DNA from: Amyelois transitella
Lineage: Eukaryota; Arthropoda; Insecta; Lepidoptera; Pyralidae
Direction: 5' to 3'
Length of the DNA stretch: 64,000 nt
Assembly: GCF_032362555.1 (NCBI RefSeq)
Contig: NC_083534.1
Span: 2,465,001 to 2,529,000, forward strand
Positions 11,666 through 22,139 of the stretch are shown here, one piece after another (the first letter of the stretch is position 1; each line of letters opens with the position of its first letter). The position numbers and the translations under genes were made by a program. A model generated the notes under the pieces. The model searched no databases and was not told the DNA's origin. It was given only the letters and a program-made list of their open reading frames with translations.

Positions 11666-13026
11666 TTGACGATTTTGATTTGCATTGCTCGCCGCCCGCC
11701 GCTGGGCACTCGGAGAGACGCCATGTCACTCACCTATAAAGAGATTTTTATAGCGAGTTTGAAGCGATAGCTTAAAGGCTTACTTCATGGAAGATGAAGC
11801 GCAGTCAAAGGAAGAGTAGACAGAAGAAGAATATAAGCTAAATATGAGGGCAATAAATTAGTTTTTAAGTGAACAGGAACGAACAGACTAAAACAAGCTA
11901 AAATTTTATCAAACAGACATTTTAAAATTACTCGTCCGCCGAATCTATGGCGGGACGAAAGAGTTCCGCGCGTGAAATTTTATTCATAAAATACGGAAAA
12001 GTTTTCTTGTTAACTTCTACAAATAATTTCGACTTTATAAGTGATAAATTAAAAGACGGTGCCCAATAAATACTACAAAAAACTTAATGCAGTAACAAAT
12101 AACTTTTACCTACACTAATAATGTTTAATTTTCATATAAAACTTTTTTTTGCCTACCCTAATTGAAATAATTTTAACTAACATGGTGCAATGTCTTCTAA
12201 AATTATTAAATACTTAATAATTTTATTTATTTTTTACTTTTTAGTTTAAGTTATGAAGTTGGTTTTTTTTTTTTTGGAAAAAAATTTTATATGGCGTCCA
12301 TTCTTTCTTTTTTCTTCCATTCTTTATCCACACGTATGTTTATGTTTTTGTATGTTTGTAACCAATAAACTCAAAGACTACTGGATTGATTTTCAAGGTA
12401 TTTGGCACTGTTAGAATAAGACATTCGGGAGTAACGTAGGCAATTTGTTTTTATTTCCCACAGAAGCGATGCTCAGTGCAAAAGTTACTACTAAATACAT
12501 AAAATTCACCTTTTGCATGGAAATTTAATTCTGTGAGCGACATGGCGCGATGAAGCGATCTGCATTTACCAGGAAATTAGAGGCCTTTTGTCTGAAACAG
12601 TTTCAGGAATTTCGTGAGAATATCGAATTTAAAAAACACAACCATAACAAGATCGTACTTTGCTTCATCCTTCATGTGTGAACAAAAGTCGGGGTCTTTG
12701 ATATATGTAGAAAAAAGAAAACATTGAATAATTGTCTACCTAGTGACAGACAAAATTATTTATTTTTAATCAACAAGAGAAAATTAAAAATTATTTTTAA
12801 AATGCCTTATTACCAAAGCCTATTAAAGACCTTCTTCATGCGGGCAGGCCACTACATATCTAATGTATTGGCAAGTCAACATACATACAATTACCTCGAT
12901 CCCTTACGGGGCAGACAGAACTAATAAACAAGACATAGAATTTCCATTCTAATTTTATTTTCTGCCATCTATTTGAAACATCTTGTACTAACTAAATATA
13001 AAGTGTAGTTTTAGCTCATCTGGGTA

Positions 13027-13296
13027 GATGGCGCTAGAAACAAAACATTAAGTAGTTCTAAGAAAAGAACCTAGATGGCGCTTGGAATAAAATATTAGTT
13101 CTAATAAAAGAACCTAGATGGCGCTTGGAATAAAATATTAGTTCTAATAAAAGAACAAAGATGGCACTTGAAATATTAATAGTTTCAATAAAACAACACA
13201 GATGGCGCTTGAAATTAATAAATTTGTTTCATTAAAAAAACATAGATGGCTCTGGAAAAGGACAGTTAGTTGCAGATTAAAAACATAGATGGCGCT
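13027..13296. repeat. Minisatellite of GATGGCGCT units, copy 2
   Basis: Seven units start at 13027, 13074, 13117, 13160, 13201, 13245 and 13288, spaced 41-47 bp. One unit (about 13071-13113) is repeated exactly by its neighbour, showing recent unit turnover after the block duplication. Confidence 0.8.
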
Positions 13297-14169
13297 GAAA
13301 CCACAATTGTGACAAAGTTCTAACTCAAGTAGTAGGTGTACCGATTATTTCTCTCTCATCAGCACTTATCCAGGTTAGATTCTCAGCTGAAACTAACTAC
13401 TTATTTTATTTAGGGTACACTGAGCCAACTGCAATAGTAACGAGGTTCAAACGCAACACTTAATTCAGAGAGAGTAAAATGTTGCTATAATTATTTCTAG
13501 TTTACTTTCCCAAAGATATTTCTCAAGTTTGTATAAAATTTATTTGTATAAATTCAGAAAAAGTATGTATAAATCCATACATTTTTGGTTTGAAGCATGA
13601 CTATCATTAATTTAAGATGAATAAACAGAACCTTAGATTAATAACAACGGAACAAAAATTTTGTGTGGATTAAAGATTTAAAGTATTTTTTAAATTGAAT
13701 ACAAAATGCTTACCAGACTAATAAGCATGTGAGCACGGAGTTAATCGATCTCGCACAGCTTGGCTCCAGCTAGCACAGGTGGAGCAGCATTTGTCACCTG
13801 GAAAAAATTAAAAGTTATCAAGTTATTAAAGTCATAAGTATAATTAAACACAACACATTTTTATCCTTTGTGAGGTAGAAAACACCCAGTCATAAGATTG
13901 AAGATATGTACATTATGAATAGCTGGATGGCTTAAAATGGGACTTTCAACAAATTTCCTTCATTGGCTTTTACAATCTTTACGGACAGGTCGCTAGCACA
14001 ATCCATGTCTTTTTTGTAAGTAATTTTTGGTATGAAATCAAATACAACAGATAATGGCAACTGATTTTCTGCAGGTAACAAGTCAAAAATGCTTGTCTGG
14101 CTTCAACATTACTTACTGAAAAATATTTTATATACCCATCCACATAAAAAGTGAGATCCCGATAATTTA

Positions 14170-14421
14170 TCTATACTAATATTATGAAGCTGAACAGTTT
14201 GTTTGTTTGAACGCGCTAATCTCAGGAACCACTGGTTCGAATTGAAAAATTATTTTTGTTTTGAATAGACCATTTATCGAGGAAGGCTTTAGGCTATATA
14301 AAATCACTCGGCAACTATAAGGAGCGTAAAATAATGGAATGCGTAAAATAATGGAAAATGTGAAAAAAAAATGATGCCCAAAATAAGTATTCCACGCGGA
14401 CGGAGCCGCGGGTACAGCTAG
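14170..14421 (+). mobile_element. Helitron-like element, family 1
   Basis: It starts TCTATACTAATATTATGAAG after an A and ends in the conserved CGCGGACGGAGCCGCGGG stem region followed by TACAGCTAG. There are no terminal inverted repeats and no target duplication. The element is about 250 bp, too short to encode proteins. Confidence 0.65.
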
Positions 14422-14472
14422 CATATTTTAAAGATTATAAGGTTGGGTAACCTCTATATATTTGAGGAGTTC

Positions 14473-14645
14473 ACGTCTATATCCTTTGCAGGGTAGACAG
14501 AGCCAATGGTCTTTAAAAGTTTAAAAAATCTGAATCTCAATTTAATCATCAAGCGATACAGCAGAAGGTACCTGTATGGCTTAAAGATGGAAATGAGATT
14601 CGAAAAACGACAGGTTGCTAGTTCTTCGCCTTTTTGGTTTGTTAT
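14473..14645 (-). mobile_element. (ATGT)n-tailed retroposon, rearranged copy
   Basis: The copy contains CACGTCTATATCCTTTGCAG, GGTAGACAGAGCCAATGGTC and CAGGTTGCTAGTTCTTCGCC on the minus strand. The middle is disturbed: TGAATCTCAATTTAATCATCAAG appears in the opposite orientation, suggesting a local inversion or two overlapping copies. Confidence 0.65.
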
Positions 14646-15060
14646 ATAAAATAAGTTTTAGGTACTTATATTTATTTACTTCAAATGGTTGATCAATTTA
14701 ACTTTTATAAACCCAAAACATAATTGTGTCGTCTAGAATCAATTGCCGTCACATCCACTTTTAAAAAAAAATAAGTATTTGATCTCTATGGAATCGGTTT
14801 TTAATTTCAAACAAATCCAATAAACTATTCTTGTCTCAACCCCGCTACATCCCGAGCAATTTGAGTCTTTAAATTGCGTTTCGTTCTAAACTCCGCTACA
14901 TCCATCACCACTCATTATTAGTCGCCGCCACATCCGCATTGACCAATCAGAACACTGCATTTGGAGAAAAAACTGTCATGGCGTATTGCGGTTCACAATG
15001 GCTGACAAAGCATTTGTTCTGTAATTTTGTGCTTTGTTTTTGTTAATTATAAAACAAACA

Positions 15061-17151
15061 ATGGCTGATTTAACAATAAGAATTGAACCTGTTGCTCCTG
15101 AGCATGCAAGGAAGCGAGGCGTTAACAAAGAAAACTGGAAAAAGGAGAAAAAACGAAGAGAACAGTGAGTAACACTTTTGTCTGATTTTAGTATACAGGA
15201 GGTTTGTTTACAGAGGTGTCTTTTACGTCCCTACTTAGGGACCAGTAAAAGTCGGTGTTCCGTTCCGGTTCAGTATTACAAAATTAACCCATATAGTTTC
15301 GCAATGTCAGTCTGTCTGTCTCCATACAAAAAGGTTTAGTTCAGTAGTAAAAAATAACCCATATAGTTTCGCAATGTCAGTCTGTCTGTCTTCATACAAA
15401 AAGGTTTAACTGTTTGAAAAAAATTTTTTTTTATTAATTTCAGATATTCTTCAAAACGCTTTCCAAGTGCTCCAAAATGCCACCACAAAAATAATAAAAC
15501 ATTTACCTGTTCTACATTAAAAATGCAAGACATAGCTCGTATGCACCGTAAGTTTTTCAAATTAAAAAGTAAAATAGATCAAGACAATTTTATATTACAA
15601 CACTGTCGTTTCAACAAATGTGTGAGAACAAGACTGGTAGATCAATCTAGAGGCCCAAAAAATTTGAGCGTTGAATACTACGTAACTATAAAAAACCCTC
15701 ACAAAAATGTGAGAGTGTGCAAAAATGCATTTTTAGAAATACTTACATTAGGAAAAGATAGAGTAATGGGGGTTATTCAAAGATCTTTTAAAGATGGAGG
15801 CAGTATCGCCAAAGAAAATCGTGGTGGCAGTCACAAAATAGCACTTTACGGAGATAAACAAAGAAATGTGCAAGAATTTATTGAGTCCTTCCAAGCAGCT
15901 GAACCACACTATTGTAGAGCTAAATCATCGGTAAGACTGTATTTACCTCCAGAATTGAATATAAAAAAAATGTGGAAATTATATCAAGATACAAATCACT
16001 TGCAAGTAAAAGAGTCTTATTTTAGAAACATTTTTAATAGAAAGTACAACATTGGTTTTGGTTCACCCTTGAAGGATACATGTTCTCGGTGCTCTGAGTT
16101 GACAAGAAAAATTGAATGCGCCTCTACAAGCCAAGATAAACAACGACTTCAAACAGAGAAACGAGTACATACTTTAAAAGCCAAGGCATTTTACAATCTG
16201 CTGAAAACTGAGCCTGGAGATACTATTTTGCTATCATTTGACTGTCAGAAGAACAGCGCTCTGCCGAAATTGCCTGATCAAGCAGCTTATTTTAGCCGAC
16301 AATTTAATATGTATAACTTTACCATAGTGGTTGGAACTTCAAAATCCCCGTTAACAACGAATAACGTGCATTCCTATTACTGGTGCGAAAATGAGCATTC
16401 AAAATCTTCTAACGAAATAGCGAGTGCAGTATTTCATAAATTGACTACTCTGGATATTCCTGAAATTAAAACAAAATTAAAACTATTTGCTGATGGTTGT
16501 GGTGGCCAAAACAAAAACACCACTCTTGTAGGTATGTGCACCAAATGGCTCTCTTCACATGCGCCACCGCAAGTAAAGCAGATTGAAATAGTTTTTCCAA
16601 TGGTTGGCCATAGCTTTTTACCACCAGACAGAATATTTGCGAAGATCGAAAAAGAAACCAAAAAACAGTCCATAATATGTAATCCACAAGATTATGTAAA
16701 TGTTTTCAAAAAACATGCGACTGTTTACCATTTAGGAGAAGAAGTTGAAGTTTACAATTGGAAGGATGAAGTCTCAAAAACCATAAAACCCCCGGGAAGT
16801 TGGCATTTCAAATTTAACCCATCTAAACGATTTATAATTAGTAAGGGACGACAGAATGTGAGCATTCAAGGAGAAGAAAATTATCGGAATGAATTTAATA
16901 AACCAAAATATGTGACTAAAAGAGGAAAGAGATGCTCCGAAATTGAGCCTGCCATAATACGAAAAGGTAATAAAGTGAAGCTAAGCAAAATAAAAGATGT
17001 CACTAACCTTCTAAACAAACATTATGGTGAAGACTGGAGGACTTTAGACTTTTTAAAATACTACAAGGATATTGAAGAGACCAATGAAAATTTTGAAGAA
17101 TGTGAGGATCTGCAATGTGTTCCTTTAGAAGAAAATGAAAATTTTATATAA
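15061..17151 (+). CDS. Transposase-like protein with RNase H-like core, two exons, 603 aa
   Basis: The gene is exon 1 (15061-15164), an intron with GTGAGT donor and TTTCAG acceptor, and exon 2 (15444-17151). The splice keeps frame (CA|A) and gives 603 residues without a stop. The N-terminus is basic (KRGVNKENWKKEKKREQ), followed by a cysteine/histidine-containing segment. A CSRC motif lies near residue 250. Acidic residues that could form a DDE/D catalytic site are D301 in LSFDCQKN, D385 in FADGCGGQNKN and D430 or E437 in PPDRIFAKIE. These motifs are typical of a widespread insect transposase-like family of unknown function; I recall it as DUF7869-like but cannot verify this. A 4-bp target duplication would fit a Sola-type element, but that assignment is a guess. 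An AATAAA lies near 17206. The enclosing inverted repeats strongly support a transposase role. Confidence 0.8.
15282..15413 (+). repeat. Tandem duplication inside the transposase intron
   Basis: AACCCATATAGTTTCGCAAT followed by GTCAGTCTGTCTGTC and CATACAAAAAGGTTTA occurs twice, starting about 15287 and 15355, a 68-bp period with very few differences. The duplication leaves the splice sites untouched. Confidence 0.85.
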
Positions 17152-17204
17152 TTGTTTTTGGTTCAATGATCAAAATTTATAATAATACAACTATTTCCTA
17201 CTGT

Positions 17205-17210
17205 TTTTAA
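17205..17210 (+). terminator. Polyadenylation signal of the transposase gene
   Basis: AATAAA in TTTTTAATAAAGTTACTC lies about 55 bases after the stop codon. Confidence 0.6.
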
Positions 17211-17892
17211 TAAAGTTACTCGCGTTACATATTAAATTTACAATGTTTTATTACTTTTAAGAACAACCTGTATAGTCATTGAAACTAATGGGTCTTGAGT
17301 ACCAATATCCGCCACATCCATCACAGTATGTATCAAAAACCGCCAGATCCGTAACTCAATATCAATATCCGCCACATCCTTTATTTAAAAACACAAATTA
17401 ATTTAAATTTCTATAATATAAACAAAAACTAAAATAGTTAGTTATTACAATCAGTTTTACTTATTTTATTCCAAATTAACACCAGAAAATTACCAAAGTA
17501 ACAAGTACTGAACAAAAAAGTAGATTTTTGAAAAAAATAGCTTCTTGGATTTAGCGGTCTTTGATTCTAGACGACACAATTACAACAGTTAAATTTATAT
17601 TTAAAATACCAATAAATAGGTACCTATAATGAGTTTTATTTCTAGTTTGAATGTACTTTTATTTTCAGGTAATTTATTTTCATTTTAAAGATGTTTAAGT
17701 TTTTCTGTAATGTGTAATTAATCAAACCTATAAATTTTATTAATTTTTGTATAAGTGAGATTTATACATTATTTACTTTTGCTTTGTAATTTACTTTAAT
17801 TTTAAAGATATTGATGTTAATTGTATTTATGTACTTGTGAATATTACATAGGAATCTGTATTTTTTTATAATTAAATAATATACTACATATA

Positions 17893-18520
17893 TATAAATA
17901 TTGCTATTGTAAATAAACTATAAACATATTTATGGAGCCGCAACAGGTGTCCGTTGGATAGTTCTAAAATTATTCAAGACAGCTTCTCATAGACTAAGAC
18001 CTCATTGACATAGGTAAGACAATTAAATAACAATGCCAATAAAATAAACACAATTCTACAGAGACATTGTCTATTCCATAGAACCACCAAGCTATTAAAA
18101 TTTCCTTCATAAAAATCACCCAAGATAATTTGAGAATGGAAAACTGAAAATAACTTTTCAATTTAGGGCCTACATGAACATGCCTTGTTTGAATTGGATG
18201 CAAAGTACTGAAAGGCCAAGTCAAGAGACTTAGTGTCCTCGGATTTTAAAACTAGTATTCAAGGAGCATGGCACTAGTTACCTCTCTAGACAAGTGTTAC
18301 ATAGTTTGTAAAACTTAACAATATGAAGAAAAATAAGCAACATAATTCTTAACGAAATTTTGCATTGGACTTAGGGTTTCAGTCACATTAATGACATGTA
18401 ATAATAACCCATCACCACCAATTGGCTCTACTAACCTTCCAGTTATACGAGACAAATCATGTGAAGAGTGCACTGAAAATGTATTAGTATCTTTAATCCT
18501 GACTGACTGTAATATGACAT
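17893..18520. repeat. Second copy of the anonymous repeat
   Basis: It aligns with 11330-11665 (ATTGCTATTGTAAATAAACT, AACACAATTCTACAGNGA, CAGTCACATNAATGAC, CACCACC, CATGTGA) but is longer, with about 300 bp in the middle that the first copy lacks. No coding frame is supported. Confidence 0.6.
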
Positions 18521-18744
18521 GTATGACGAGGACCTTAAGATTGACAATTGCAATACATAAAGGAAGTCAAACAAACAGATCATTATTCTGTACAGGGAGA
18601 CCAAACAAAAAATACCAGACTCAAAGGCCATGAAGAGCTTGATAGAACTGAAATGCAGAAAAAATCACATGTTGTAAGCCTATTGTTGGGCTAAGAAATA
18701 GGAAAGATAGTACTATTAAAAAAACTAAAACTACCTAAATTAAG

Positions 18745-18985
18745 GAACTGTAGGGTGTTCTTCGTGCCATTGATCCCGGTTACATCCTCACCCCTCTGCA
18801 GTGGAGCCCAGAGTGCGCCTTTTGACCGTGACGGTGAATAGTGTTAAATGAGGGTTTCACACGAAGCGACTCCCGCCTGACCTCCGCAATCAGTATAGGG
18901 AAACCTAACCCTTACTGGGACATGGTGAAAGGCTCATCCTGGGCTCCTCTTAAGAGGAGAGGTTGAGTGTAACCGAAATAAACAC
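18745..18985 (+). mobile_element. Short interspersed repeat, 'CCGGTTACATCCTCACC' family
   Basis: The text ATCCCGGTTACATCCTCACC, TGGAGCCCAGAGTGCGCC, TTTGACC, GACCTCCGCAA and GGGAAACCTAACCC recurs at 26095-26235, at 37262-37440 and inverted at 51630-51790. I do not see a coding frame or tRNA boxes, and the class is uncertain. Confidence 0.6.
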
Positions 18986-20045
18986 AATAAGAAGGGTAAC
19001 TCTGGAGAAATTAAATAAGATTCAAATCTGTCAGTGCCGCAGAAGACTAAGAGATGATTTTCCAATTGAAATCTGCTAAGCTTATTTCAAAAGCTTTCAT
19101 CATCTTGGCGATGGTCTGTCCTCTCCATCGAGAGTAGTTTTTAAACGAGGGTACTTAGTGACTTCCAAAAGCTTTATCGCAATATGGCTGATGAAAAATT
19201 CAAGCGAAAACTTCAGAATGCGAAAGTATGACAAATAAAGTCGAAGAAAACCACCAAAACTTGAAATAAACTCCATATTTTGCGATGTAAAAGTTCCCAC
19301 TTCATCAAATAAAATCCAGAACAAATACAGAAACAAATTATCGTTATCAAAATGAAGGCGGCATATATCAAAGGAACACTCAGCTTCTCAATACTTTTGA
19401 GATTTTGAAAATGGAAAAATAACTTTTTCTAATTTGAGTCTCCATCTTGCATGGCAAAGAAAACTTTGAATCTCTTACCATATCAGCAGCTTTCTCCCCG
19501 TTATGAATGTAAAATGACTAGAAGTTATCAATATCCAATAACAATAAACTTTTTCAGCATAATTTATCTCTTTTTATCACTTTACAAAGTTTACTTCAGA
19601 AGAAGATCTATTGCGCACGGCCATCAGTTGCTAAAGAAAGATGTTGAAAATTTATGCTCAGGGGTTGTCAGTAACTTCCGTAACAATCGCATTTCCGCCC
19701 GCTGTAGCTTTCCGCAAAACGAAAAATAAATTAATTATGTATTTATCTCGGTTTTTTAAAGTATGTATTTAATTTTGGTTTTATTTAAGTTATATGTACA
19801 TGTTTAATATTTCATTAAAAGTCTTTAGCAGAAAAATAAAAGAAAACTTGATTGAAACTTTTCAGACAGTCGCGAAGTTGCTCGATGTCGCCGCCGCGCC
19901 TGTGCTGCCTCACTTCCGTTGCTTAGTGATGTGATGTTTAGTGATGAAAGTTTGTTGTGAAAATCCCAACTCGGGATTGCAACTAGCTTTTGACCGGGAC
20001 TTCGCTACTGTGGTATTTTTCAAAAATAAAAGTTGCTTTTGTTGT
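18986..20045. other. No supported gene
   Basis: On the minus strand about 19080-19500 contains hydrophobic stretches split between frames by stops (for example YAAFILITIICFCICSGF). This could be a decayed membrane-protein gene, but I cannot assign it. 19860-19910 is a short GC-richer patch. Confidence 0.35.
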
Positions 20046-20050
20046 TTCAG

Positions 20051-20262
20051 CGGCCTCTGTGGCGCAAGGGTAGTGCGCTTGTCTGTGTTACCGGAGGTCT
20101 CGGGTTGGAAATCTGGCCAGGGCATGATGAGAGACGAACTTTCTCTTATTGTCTTGGATATATATATATTTAAAAAAAATGTATCATTGTATAAGTATCT
20201 AACAGAAGACTCGAACTTACTTAGAGGCTTACTCGATCTGTGTAATGTATAATATTCATAAT
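20051..20262 (+). mobile_element. tRNA-derived SINE
   Basis: The head CGGCCTCTGTGGCGCAAGGG followed by GTAGTGCGCTTGTCTG contains a pol III A-box-like segment. The B-box region reads GGGTTGGAAATCTGG and is decayed relative to the other copy at 59119 (GGGTTCGAATCCCGG). A non-tRNA body follows and ends CTCGATCTGTGTAAT. It is not a functional tRNA. Confidence 0.8.
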
Positions 20263-20499
20263 TTACTTGAAAAGAAGTTTCTCTAAGTCCAAATTTGTGC
20301 CAAATTCTATTTAAATCAGAACATTACATAGTTTTGGAGTAGTATTTGTTACAAGTGCAAGTACATACTAAAGTATGTCTTTATTCTATACGGGTAGTCA
20401 GAGCCTACAGTGGGATACACAGGTGGATAGATAGGATTAAGATTCGGACGTGACAGAGACAAGTTGCTAGCCCATAGTAAAATGAGTCCGAAGTTTATT

Positions 20500-20761
20500 T
20501 GTGCCGTGTGGTTCCCGGCACCAATACAAAAAAGAATAGGACCACTCTATCTCTTTACCATGGATGTCGTAAAAGGCGACTAAGGGATAGGCTTATAAAC
20601 TTGGGATTCTTTTTTAGGCGATGGGCTAGCAACCTGTCACTATTTGAATCTCAATTTTATCATTAAGCCAAATAGCTGAACGTGGCCATTCAGTCTATTC
20701 GAGACTGTTGGCTCTGTCTACCCCGCATGGGATATAGACGTGACCATATGTATGTATGTAT
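20500..20761 (+). mobile_element. (ATGT)n-tailed retroposon, full length with TSD
   Basis: The copy runs from the GTGCCGTGTGGTTCCCGGCA head to a TATGTATGTATGT tail. GTTTATT flanks both sides (20493-20499 and 20762-20768). Confidence 0.9.
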
Positions 20762-21132
20762 GTTTATTAGTCCCTTGATTGACCTTAAATTCTTGATTGA
20801 ATACATGAATGGAACTATTTCTTTAGTTGCCTTTTAAATCCATCGTTCTATGCATAAGTTCCGATAACAACACGGCACTTTCTTTTGCTTCGTTATGGCT
20901 GTACTTACCCCACAAAAGCTAAAACTAAACTTGTCTAACTTTATGTTTTTAAAAGAAACACTCATTTTAATACATGGTTACAGTACGAAATTATACTTTG
21001 GAGAACTAGTACTGACGCTCAACAACTTTTTATTTTGCAAAATAATTTTTATATTAGTAAATGCAAAGGATAATACCGAAAGTTACCCACCCCATTTCAT
21101 CAAACAATACATATTTTATTTGATGAAAAAAA

Positions 21133-21195
21133 AAATTTCAAATATATTTCCCCGAATATATACCCCATATATTCGGGGAAATATATTTGAAATTT
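21133..21195. repeat. Perfect inverted repeat, 29-bp stem
   Basis: Arms at 21133-21161 and 21167-21195 are exact reverse complements, with loop ACCCC. The stem centre reads TTTCCCCGAATATAT. It lies about 60 bp left of the element fragment at 21255-21505. Confidence 0.9.
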
Positions 21196-21254
21196 AAATA
21201 AATTTGTCATAGAAAATAAAAACCTATTCAATACTAGTAAACAATTACGAACAT

Positions 21255-21537
21255 CTAATATAGATAGAAACATGTTTTAAGGAATATTTAGCACGTCCTA
21301 CTAACGTTTTGCTCAAGGTGTTTTCCTTTACAAATGGACTTACAAGAGAAGCAAATTTTCGCAAAAAGAACTGCCTCCAGTCCATATCTTCCTCTATTGA
21401 AGTCGGAAAAATTTCTAAAACCTTCTCTAACGTAGCAAATACTTTCCTAAATACCTGTCTATAGAATCTGTCAATAGAATTTCGTGGAGTTTCAATATCC
21501 ATCAATTACTTGATGGATATTGAAACTCCACGAAATT
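21255..21537 (-). mobile_element. Unidentified element fragment ending in a 28-bp hairpin (copy 1)
   Basis: On the minus strand the frame contains VFRKVFATLEKVLEIFPTS and DWRQFFLRKFASLVSPFVKE. It is closely repeated at 23845-24142. The right edge is a perfect hairpin with arms 21478-21505 and 21510-21537 and loop TTAC. The left arm is part of the element reading frame and the right arm is its inverted copy. The protein family is not recognised; a transposase remnant is possible. Confidence 0.55.
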
Positions 21538-21569
21538 TTGAAATATTCACAATTTTGTGAAAATATTAA

Positions 21570-21775
21570 GTGCCTGCCGTGTGGTTTCCAACACTTAAGA
21601 ATCGAAACCATTCCATATCTTTCCCATGGATGTCGTAAATGGCGACTAAGGGATAAGCTTATAAACTTGGGATTCCTCTTGTAGGCCATGGGCTAGCAAT
21701 CTGTTACTTTTTGAATCTCAATCACATCATGAACTATACAGCTGACTTTGTGTCTACCCGTAAGGGATATATGTA
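21570..21775 (+). mobile_element. (ATGT)n-tailed retroposon, diverged copy
   Basis: TGCCGTGTGGTTTCCAACAC, CATGGATGTCGTAAATGGCG, GGCCATGGGCTAGCAATCTG and GTGTCTACCCGTAAGGGATA occur in family order. The middle has deletions. Confidence 0.8.
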
Positions 21776-22139
21776 TGTTTAATTCTTCCCGAGGTCTAAG
21801 TTTGTGATGAACAACTTGTTCACTTGCTCGTAATTTTTTTTAAACATTTATAACTTTGTTTTTGCAATTGTGCATAATCTAGATTTTTCGGGACTCATTT
21901 AGCGTTTTCTCGTAGATAGAGAGTTAGCAGTACTGTACATATAAAAATTCATAAAAATGTCACTGTCACTGTGATGCGACTACGTCAGTGCGACGCAGAG
22001 ATGAATGAATGAAATGAAGGGAATTTTGGCTTTTGTTGTTTGCTTTTGGTGGAATGAATGATGTGCAACAGAAGTAATATAATTATTTTTTTCTTTTAAA
22101 GTATATTTTCAAATAATTTCCTTCATAGATTTTATAAAA

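Larger units (their letters stand above)
9120..14165. repeat. Large direct duplication (about 9120-10960 and 11660-14165)
   Basis: Both blocks contain, in the same order, CATGTCACTCACCTA (9187 and 11725), TTCGGGAGTAACNTAGGCAA, CACAGAAGCGATGCT, a conserved stretch ending TTTCAGGAATTTCGTGAGAA, (G/T)CATACATACAATTAC followed by a TTACGGGGCAGNCAGAA retroposon relic, the GATGGCGCT minisatellite, GATCTCGCACAGCTTGGCTC, and a terminal GATTNCGATAATTTAT. After this shared end a different transposon is inserted in each copy: a family 3 Helitron end at 11022 and a family 1 Helitron at 14170. Divergence and indels show an old event. Confidence 0.75.
14722..17581 (+). mobile_element. Complete DNA transposon with TIRs and intact transposase-like gene
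   Basis: The left end GTGTCGTCTAGAATCAA (14726-14742) and the right end TTGATTCTAGACGACAC (17561-17577) are perfect inverted repeats. Both are bordered outside by AATT, which is either a 4-bp target duplication or part of a 21-bp TIR. An 11-bp motif, CCGCCACATCC or a close variant, recurs inside each end: 14746, 14842, 14893 and 14925 on the left; 17309, 17340 and 17369 on the right in the same orientation; and inverted at 17547 within the right TIR. These are candidate transposase-binding sites. The element is about 2.86 kb and encloses one intact gene (15061-17151). Confidence 0.88.

Noticed and set aside
16434..16687. Minus-strand ORFs inside the transposase
   Set aside because: Shadow frames of the 603-residue plus-strand gene.
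19080..19500. Decayed chemoreceptor-like membrane protein gene
   Set aside because: Hydrophobic stretches occur but in different frames with stops, and no family signature could be recognised.
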